A stretch of 64,000 bases of DNA, taken from contig OY282608.1 of assembly GCA_958298945.1 (NCBI GenBank), positions 81,888,806-81,952,805 of the forward strand, written 5' to 3'. The notes under the pieces are model-generated. The model ran no database searches. It saw only the letters and a list, made by a program, of their open reading frames with translations, and was not told the DNA's origin. The position numbers and the translations under genes are program-made. Position 1 is the stretch's first letter. Each line of letters opens with the position of its first letter. This document shows, piece by piece, positions 55,681 to 64,000 of the stretch. This DNA is from Atherix ibis (lineage: Eukaryota > Arthropoda > Insecta > Diptera > Athericidae).

Positions 55681-58320
55681 AACAAATCAACAAACGAACA
55701 AACGAACAAACCAACAAATAAATAAACCGACAAACCAACAAGCCAACAAACCAACAAACCAACAAACGAACAAACGAACAAACCAACAAACAAATAAACC
55801 AACAAACCAACAAACCAACAAACCAACAAACCAACAAGCCAACAAACTAACAAACAAATAAACGAACAAATGAACAAACTAACAAACCAACAAACCAACA
55901 AACAAACCAACAACCCAACAAACCAACAAACCAACAAACCAACAAACCAACAAACCAACAAACGAACAAACCAACAAACCAACAAAGCAACAAGCCAACA
56001 AACCAAAAAACCAACATACCAACAAACCAACAAATGAACTAACCAACAAACCAACAAACCAACAAACCAACGAACCAACAAACCAACAAACCAACAAACC
56101 AACAAACCAACAAACGAACAAACCAACAAGCCAACAAGCCAACAAACCAACAAGCCAACAAACCAACAAAAAAACAAACCAACAAACCCACAAGCCAACA
56201 AAAGAACAAACCAACACACAAACAAACCAACAAACGAACAAACCAACAAACCAACAAACCAACAAACCAACAAGCCAACAAACCAACAAACTAACAAGCC
56301 AACAAACCACCAAGCCAACAAACCAACAAACCAACCAGCCAACAAGCCAACAAACCAAAAAACCAACAAACCAACAAACCAACAAACCAACAAACCAACA
56401 AACCAACAAACCAACAAACCAACAAACCAACAAACCAACAAGCCAACAAACCAACAAACCAACAAACCAAAAAACCAACAAACCAACAAACCAACAAGCC
56501 AACAAACCAAAAAACCAATAAACCAACAAACCAACATACCAACAAACCAACAAACCAACAAACCAACAAGCCAACAAGCCAACAAACCAACAAATTAACA
56601 AACCAACAAGCCAACAAACCAACAAACCAAAAAACCAACAAACCAACAAACCAACAAGCCTACAAACCAAAAAATCAATAAACTAACAAACCAACATACC
56701 AACAAACTAACAAACCAAAAAATAACCAAGCCAATAAGCCAACAAACCAACAAGCCAACAAACCAACAAACCAACAAACCAACAAACCAACAAACCAACA
56801 ACCAACAAGCCAACAAACCAACAAGCCAACGAACCAACAAACCAACAAACGAGCAAACCAACAAATCAATAAACCAACAAACCAATAAACCGACAAGCCA
56901 ACAAACCAACAAACCAACAAACCAACAAGCCAACAAGCCAACAAACCAATAAACCAACAAACCAACAAACCAACAAATCAACAAACGAACATACCAACAA
57001 ACAAATAAACCGACAAACCAACAAACCAACACATAACCAAGCCATTAAGCCAACAAACCAACAAGCCAACAAACCAACAAACCAACAAACCAACAAACCA
57101 ACAAACCAACAACCAACAAGCCAACAAACCAATAAGCCAACGAACCAACAAACCAACAAACAAGCAAACCAACAAACCAACAAGCCAACAAACCAACAAA
57201 CCAACATACGAACAAACCAACAAACCAACAAACCAACAAACCAACAAACCAACAAACCAACAAACCAACAAACCAACAAACCAACAAACCAACAAACCAA
57301 CAAACCAACAAATCAACAAACGAACAAACGAACAAACAAATAAACCGACAAACCAACAAGCCAACAAACCAACAAACCAACAAACGAACAAACGAACAAA
57401 CCAACAAACAAATAAACCAACAAACCAACAAACCAACAAACCAACAAACCAACAAGCCAACAAACTAACAAACAAATAAACGAACAAATGAACAAACTAA
57501 CAAACCAACAAACCAACAAACAAACCAACAACCCAACAAACCAACAAACCAACAAACCAACAAACCAACAAACTAACAAACGAACAAACCAACAAACCAA
57601 CAAAGCAACAAGCCAACAAACCAACAAACCAACATACCAACAAACCAACAAATGAACTAACCAACAAACCAACAAACCAACAAACCAACGAACCAACAAA
57701 CCAACAAACCTACATGCCAACAAACCAACTAATCAAAAAACTAACAAACCAACAAACCAATAAGCCAACAAACCAAAAAACCAATAAACCAACAAACCAA
57801 CAAACCAACAAACCAACAAACCAACAAACCAACAAACCAACAAGCCAGCAAGCCAACAAACCAACAAGCCAACAAACCAACAAACAAACAAACCAACAAA
57901 CCCACAAGCCAACAAAAGAACAAACCAACACACAAACAAACCAACAAACGAACAAACCAACAAACCAACAAACCAACAAACCAACAAGCCAACAAACCAA
58001 CAAACTAACAAGCCAACAAACCAACAAACCAACAAACCAACAAGCCAACAAACCAACAAACCAAAAAACCAACAAACCAACAAACCAACAAACCAACAAA
58101 CCAACAAACCAACAAACCAACAAACCAACAAACCAACAAACCAACAAGCCAACAAACCAACAAACCAACAAACCGACAAACCAACAAACAAACAAACCAA
58201 CAAACCAACAAACCAACAAACCAACAAGCCAACAAACCGACAAACCAACGAACCAACAAACAAACAAACCAACAAACAACAAACCAACAAACCAACAAAC
58301 CAACAAGCCAATAAACCAAC
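55681..58320. repeat. Family H higher-order repeat, copy 1
   Basis: Offset to copy 2 is 3,123 bp from the AAATAAATAAACC element (about 55716 and 58839) to near 57336, then 3,131 bp to the end, because copy 1 lacks one octamer at about 57336. Very few substitutions separate the copies; one is ACCAACCAGCC near 56331, where copy 2 has plain units. Landmarks are AATAACC (near 56721), ACATAACC (near 57031), CAAGCAAACC (near 57162), AAATGAAC, and CATGCC with ACTAATC (57713). Confidence 0.9.
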
Positions 58321-58805
58321 AAACAACAAGCCAACAAACCAACAAGCCAACGAACCAACAAACCAACAAACGAGCAAACCAACAAATCAATAAACCAACA
58401 AACCAATAAACCGACAAGCCAACAAACCAACAAACCAACAAACCAACAAGCCAACAACCAACAAGCCAACAAACCAATAAGCCAACGAACCAACAAACCA
58501 ACAAACAAGCAAACCAACAAACCAACAAGCCAACAAACCAACAAACCAACATACGAACAAACCAACAAACCAACAAACCAACAAACCAACAAACCGACAA
58601 ACCAACAAACAAACAAACCAACAAACAAGCAAACCAACAAACCAACAAGCCAACAAACCAACAAACCAACATACGAACAAACCAACAAACCAACAAACCA
58701 ACAAACCAACAAACCGACAAACCAACAAACAAACAAACCAACAAACCAACAAACCAACAAACCAACAAACCAACAAACCAACAAACCAACAAACCAACAA
58801 ACCAA
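58321..58805. repeat. Junction between family H copies, with a 120-bp perfect doublet
   Basis: This stretch is made of compressed H pieces. An ACGAGC/ATCAATAAACC part (58370-58400) and ACCGACAAGCC are followed at once by AACAACCAACAAGCC, skipping several hundred bases present in full units. Then comes the exact 120-bp duplication at 58501-58740. Confidence 0.75.
58501..58740. repeat. Perfect 120-bp tandem duplication
   Basis: 58501-58620 is identical, base for base, to 58621-58740. 120 bp is 15 octamers. The repeated piece contains CAAGCAAACC, ACATACGAAC and ACCGAC units. The CAAGCAAACC element is single in the other H units (near 38634, 55567, 57162, 60284). Confidence 0.95.
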
Positions 58806-61450
58806 CAAACCAACAAATCAACAAACGAACAAACCAACAAATAAATAAACCGACAAACCAACAAGCCAACAAACCAACAAACCAACAAACGAACAAACGA
58901 ACAAACCAACAAACAAATAAACCAACAAACCAACAAACCAACAAACCAACAAACCAACAAGCCAACAAACTAACAAACAAATAAACGAACAAATGAACAA
59001 ACTAACAAACCAACAAACCAACAAACAAACCAACAACCCAACAAACCAACAAACCAACAAACCAACAAACCAACAAACCAACAAACGAACAAACCAACAA
59101 ACCAACAAAGCAACAAGCCAACAAACCAAAAAACCAACATACCAACAAACCAACAAATGAACTAACCAACAAACCAACAAACCAACAAACCAACGAACCA
59201 ACAAACCAACAAACCAACAAACCAACAAACCAACAAACGAACAAACCAACAAGCCAACAAGCCAACAAACCAACAAGCCAACAAACCAACAAAAAAACAA
59301 ACCAACAAACCCACAAGCCAACAAAAGAACAAACCAACACACAAACAAACCAACAAACGAACAAACCAACAAACCAACAAACCAACAAACCAACAAGCCA
59401 ACAAACCAACAAACTAACAAGCCAACAAACCACCAAGCCAACAAACCAACAAACCAACAAGCCAACAAGCCAACAAACCAAAAAACCAACAAACCAACAA
59501 ACCAACAAACCAACAAACCAACAAACCAACAAACCAACAAACCAACAAACCAACAAACCAACAAGCCAACAAACCAACAAACCAACAAACCAAAAAACCA
59601 ACAAACCAACAAACCAACAAGCCAACAAACCAAAAAACCAATAAACCAACAAACCAACATACCAACAAACCAACAAACCAACAAACCAACAAGCCAACAA
59701 GCCAACAAACCAACAAATTAACAAACCAACAAGCCAACAAACCAACAAACCAAAAAACCAACAAACCAACAAACCAACAAGCCTACAAACCAAAAAATCA
59801 ATAAACTAACAAACCAACATACCAACAAACTAACAAACCAAAAAATAACCAAGCCAATAAGCCAACAAACCAACAAGCCAACAAACCAACAAACCAACAA
59901 ACCAACAAACCAACAAACCAACAACCAACAAGCCAACAAACCAACAAGCCAACGAACCAACAAACCAACAAACGAGCAAACCAACAAATCAATAAACCAA
60001 CAAACCAATAAACCGACAAGCCAACAAACCAACAAACCAACAAACCAACAAGCCAACAAGCCAACAAACCAATAAACCAACAAACCAACAAACCAACAAA
60101 TCAACAAACGAACATACCAACAAACAAATAAACCGACAAACCAACAAACCAACACATAACCAAGCCATTAAGCCAACAAACCAACAAGCCAACAAACCAA
60201 CAAACCAACAAACCAACAAACCAACAAACCAACAACCAACAAGCCAACAAACCAATAAGCCAACGAACCAACAAACCAACAAACAAGCAAACCAACAAAC
60301 CAACAAGCCAACAAACCAACAAACCAACATACGAACAAACCAACAAACCAACAAACCAACAAACCAACAAACCAACAAACCAACAAACCAACAAACCAAC
60401 AAACCAACAAACCAACAAACCAACAAACCAACAAATCAACAAACGAACAAACGAACAAACCAACAAACAAATAAACCGACAAACCAACAAGCCAACAAAC
60501 CAACAAACCAACAAACGAACAAACGAACAAACCAACAAACAAATAAACCAACAAACCAACAAACCAACAAACCAACAAACCAACAAGCCAACAAACTAAC
60601 AAACAAATAAACGAACAAATGAACAAACTAACAAACCAACAAACCAACAAACAAACCAACAACCCAACAAACCAACAAACCAACAAACCAACAAACCAAC
60701 AAACTAACAAACGAACAAACCAACAAACCAACAAAGCAACAAGCCAACAAACCAACAAACCAACATACCAACAAACCAACAAATGAACTAACCAACAAAC
60801 CAACAAACCAACAAACCAACGAACCAACAAACCAACAAACCTACATGCCAACAAACCAACTAATCAAAAAACTAACAAACCAACAAACCAATAAGCCAAC
60901 AAACCAAAAAACCAATAAACCAACAAACCAACAAACCAACAAACCAACAAACCAACAAACCAACAAACCAACAAGCCAGCAAGCCAACAAACCAACAAGC
61001 CAACAAACCAACAAACAAACAAACCAACAAACCCACAAGCCAACAAAAGAACAAACCAACACACAAACAAACCAACAAACGAACAAACCAACAAACCAAC
61101 AAACCAACAAACCAACAAGCCAACAAACCAACAAACTAACAAGCCAACAAACCAACAAACCAACAAACCAACAAGCCAACAAACCAACAAACCAAAAAAC
61201 CAACAAACCAACAAACCAACAAACCAACAAACCAACAAACCAACAAACCAACAAACCAACAAACCAACAAACCAACAAGCCAACAAACCAACAAACCAAC
61301 AAACCGACAAACCAACAAACAAACAAACCAACAAACCAACAAACCAACAAACCAACAAGCCAACAAACCGACAAACCAACGAACCAACAAACAAACAAAC
61401 CAACAAACAACAAACCAACAAACCAACAAACCAACAAGCCAATAAACCAA
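58806..61450. repeat. Family H higher-order repeat, copy 2
   Basis: Near-identical partner of 55681-58320. Because few stop-generating variants occur on the + strand here, the octapeptide NKPTNQQT reads on without a stop for 361 codons (60845-61930). This is a property of the repeat and not a gene. Near 61440 the two copies part: copy 2 continues into ACAAACAAACGAAC units, while copy 1 jumps to AACAACAAGCC. Confidence 0.9.
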
Positions 61451-64000
61451 CAAACAAACAAACGAACAAACGAACAAACGAACAAACCAACAAACGAACA
61501 AACCAACAAACAAACAAACCAACAAACCAACAAGCCAACAAACCAACAAATCAACAAACCAACAAAACAAAAAACGAACAAACCAACAAACCAACAAACC
61601 AACAAACCAATAAACCAACAAGCCAACAAACCAACAAACCAACAAACCAAAAAACCAACAAACCAACAAAACAACAAGCCAACAAACCAAAAAACCAATA
61701 AACCAACAAACCAACATACCAACAAACCAACAAACCAACAAACCAACAAGCCAACAAGCCAACAAACCAACAAATTAACAAACCAACAAACCAACAAACG
61801 AACAAACCAACAAACCAACAAACCAACAAACCAACAAACCATCAACCCAACAAACCAACAAATCAACAAACCAACAAGCCAACAAACCAACAAACCAACA
61901 AACCAACAAACCAACAAACCAACAAGCTAACAAACCAACAAACCAACAAACCAACAATTAACAAACCAACAAGCCAACAAGCCAACAAACCAACAAGCCA
62001 ACAAACGAACAAACGAACAAACCAACAAACCAACAAACCAACAAACCAACAAACTAACAAACCAACAAACCAACAAACCAAAAAACAACAACGAACACAC
62101 CAACAAACCAAAAAGCCAACAAACCAGCAAACCAACAAGTCAACAAACCAAATAACCAACAAGCCAACAAACCAACAAACCAACAAACCAACAAACCACC
62201 AAACGAACAAACCAACAAACCAACAAACCAACAAACCAACAAATCAACAAACCAACAAACCAACAATCGAACAAACCAACAAACCAACAAACTAACAAAC
62301 CAACAAACCAACAAGCCAACAAGCCAACAAGCCAACAAACCAACAAACCAACAAACCAACAAGCCAACAAACCAACAAACCAACAAACCAACAAACCAAC
62401 AAACCAACCAACCAACAAACCAACAAACCAACAAGCCAACAAACCAACAAACAAACAAACGACCAAACGAGCAAACCAACAAACGAACAAACCAACAAAC
62501 CAACAAACCAACAAACCAACAAACCAACAAACGAACAAACCAACAAACAAACAAACATACAAACCAACAAACCAACAAACCAACAAGCCAACAAACCAAC
62601 AAGCCAACAAACCAACGAACCAACAAACGAACAAACCAACAAACCAACAAACCAACAAACCCACAAACCTAAAAAGCAACAAACCAACAAACCAACTAGA
62701 CAACAAACGAACAAACCAACGAACCAACAAACCAACAAACCAACAAACCAACAAACCAAGAAACGAACAAACCAACAAACCAACAAACCAACAAACCAAC
62801 AAGCCAACAAACCAACAAGCCAACAAACCAACGAACCAACAAACGAACAAACCAACAAACCAACAAACCAACAAACCCACAAACCTAAAAAGCAACAAAC
62901 CAACAAACCAACTAGACAACAAACGAACAAACCAACGAACCAACAAACCAACAAACCAACAAACCAACAAACCAACAAACGAACAAGCCAACAAATCAAC
63001 AAACCAACAAGCCAACAAACCAACAAACCAACAAGCCAACAAACCAACAAACCAACAAACCAACAAACCAACAAACCAAGAAACGAACAAACCAACAAAC
63101 CAACAAACCAACAAACCAACAAGCCAACCAACGAACAAACCAACAAACCAACAAAACAACAAACCAACAAACCAAAAAAACGAACAAACGAACAAACCAA
63201 CAAACAAATAAACCAACAAATCAACAAGCCAACAAACCAACAAACCAACAAACCAACAAACCAACAAACCAACAACCAACAAGCCAACAAACCAACAAGC
63301 CAACGAACCAACAAACCAACAAACGAGCAAACCAACAAATCAATAAACCAACAAACCAATAAACCGGCAAGCCAACAAACCAACAAACCAACAAACCAAC
63401 AAGCCAACAAGCCAACAAACCAACAAACCAACAAACCAACAAACCAACAAATCAACAAACGAACAAACCAACATACAAATAAACCGACAAACTAACAAAC
63501 CAACAAATAACCAAGCCCATAAGCCAACAAACCAACAAGCCAACAAACCAACAAACCAACAAACCAACAAACCAACAAACCAACAAACAAACCAACAACC
63601 CAACAAACCAACAAACCAACAAACCAACAAACCAACAAACGAACAAACCAACAAACCAACAAAGCAACAACCCAGCAAACCAACAAACCAACATACCAAC
63701 AAACCAACAAATGAACTAACCAACAAACCAACAAACCAACAAACCAACGAACCAACAAACCAGCAAACCTACATGCCAACAAACCAACTAATCAAAAAAC
63801 TAACAAACCAACAAACCAATAAGCCAACAAACAAAAAAACCAATAAACCAACAAACCAACAAACCAACAAACCAACAAACCAACAAACCAACAAACCAAC
63901 AAGCCAACAAGCCAACAAACCAACAAGCCAACAAACCAACAAACAAACAAACCAACAAACCCACAAGCCAACCAAAGAACAAACCAACACACAAACAAAC
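61451..64000. repeat. G/H composite running off the right edge
   Basis: CAATTAAC (61955), CGAACACACC (62092), an ACGACC/ACGAGC pair near 62461, ACCTAAAAAGC at 62668 and 62884, then H-type AATAACCAAGCC (near 63506), AAATGAAC (near 63711), and CATGCC with ACTAATC (near 63773). The array is still running at base 64000. The order repeats 36836-40449, with private changes such as AACAACGAACACACC preceded by AAAAAACAAC. Confidence 0.75.
62560..62971. repeat. 216-bp local duplication in the last G module
   Basis: ACCTAAAAAGC recurs at 62668 and 62884, exactly 216 bp (27 octamers) apart. Both carry the private ACTAGACAAC state where the other G copies read ACAAGACAAC. From 62581 to about 62755 the sequence equals 62797-62971 as far as I can follow. 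In the two complete G copies the equivalent elements are 489 bp apart. Confidence 0.8.

Larger units (their letters stand above)
1..64000. repeat. ACCAACAA octamer satellite filling the whole window
   Basis: The window is a continuous head-to-tail array of an 8-bp unit, ACCAACAA, roughly 8,000 copies. The canonical unit is 5 A and 3 C, so the + strand is nearly devoid of G and T. No stretch of the complementary T/G unit appears on the + strand, so there is no inversion in 64 kb. Units differ mostly by single substitutions at preferred positions: position 1 to G, 2 to T, 3 to G, T or A, 6 to T or A, and 8 to T. Their order is repeated over hundreds to thousands of bases, giving higher-order repeats. 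Most length changes are multiples of 8 bp; rare 7-mers, 9-mers and 4-nt half-units shift the phase. I see no gene, RNA gene, transposon, promoter, origin or terminator. This is direct observation; that it is a eukaryotic satellite is inference. Confidence 0.97.

Noticed and set aside
60845..61930. 361-codon open frame on the + strand made of NKPTNQQT repeats
   Set aside because: Same repeat artefact in the polar reading. Its start comes from a chance ACATGCC variant, and its near-copy at 57714 ends earlier after a simple change of repeat order.
1..64000. CRISPR array
   Set aside because: Periodicity is 8 bp with no unique spacers, no 24-40 bp direct repeats separated by unrelated sequence, and no cas genes.
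1..64000. tRNA, rRNA, other structured RNA, or transposon ends
   Set aside because: The + strand has almost no G or T, so stable intrastrand stems cannot form. No terminal inverted repeats, target duplications or transposase-like reading frames are visible.
1..64000. Inverted repeats or a palindromic array arm
   Set aside because: Scanning for TTGGTT or TTGTTG on the + strand found no reversed block, so the array is strictly head to tail.
1..64000. Naming the source species from the octamer
   Set aside because: I cannot tie this repeat to a taxon with confidence, and there is no unique sequence to help. A database search with the octamer and the B marker would decide.

Overview
The whole 64 kb is one uninterrupted tandem satellite. 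Every line is built from the octamer ACCAACAA (TTGTTGGT on the other strand), always in the same orientation, with no unique sequence, gene, RNA gene, transposon or inverted segment visible. The + strand is almost purely A and C, so the - strand is almost purely T and G. The uniformity over this length suggests a eukaryotic heterochromatic or subtelomeric satellite from a long-read assembly. Nothing identifies the species. The octamer looks like a duplicated tetramer (ACCA + ACAA, one base apart).

The information lies in the order of variant octamers. Recurrent one-base variants (GCCAACAA, ACGAACAA, ATCAACAA, ACTAACAA, ACCAATAA, ACCAAAAA, ACCAACAT, ACAAACAA and others) recur in fixed order, so they work as barcodes that expose nested higher-order repeats (HORs). 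Left to right: a variant-rich edge (1-770); family A, two copies of about 1.24-1.26 kb (771-3260); a link (3261-4696); family B (4697-21069), marked by 47 copies of a phase-slipping motif and 148-bp and 357-bp cassettes; a link (21070-22219); family C, two copies of about 1.97 kb (22220-26040); family D, three copies (26041-36835) and two more (40450-47332, the pair offset by exactly 3,582 bp over much of its length); a G/H composite (36836-40449); a 0.86 kb doublet within 47333-49050; family G, two copies of about 3.45 kb (48188-54700); family H, two nearly identical copies offset by 3,123-3,131 bp (55681-61450); and a last G/H composite running off the right edge. One module, here called P, recurs seven times across families, so the array is a shuffled mosaic rather than a simple series.

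The octamer has no stop codon in any of six frames, and 8 is coprime to 3. Every frame therefore reads as an endless octapeptide: LVCWFVGL on the - strand, NKPTNQQT on the + strand. Apparent open frames of up to 964 codons are a by-product, and I annotate no coding sequence. The most notable structure is the nested barcode system: the ACCTAAAA landmark shared by families B, D and G, the 4-nt slip linked to it only in family B, and very recent duplications of 120 bp, 298 bp and about 2.6 kb. Whether the array has a function cannot be judged from sequence alone. Family letters and module names are mine, and most block borders are good to about 10-50 bp because they were read by eye.
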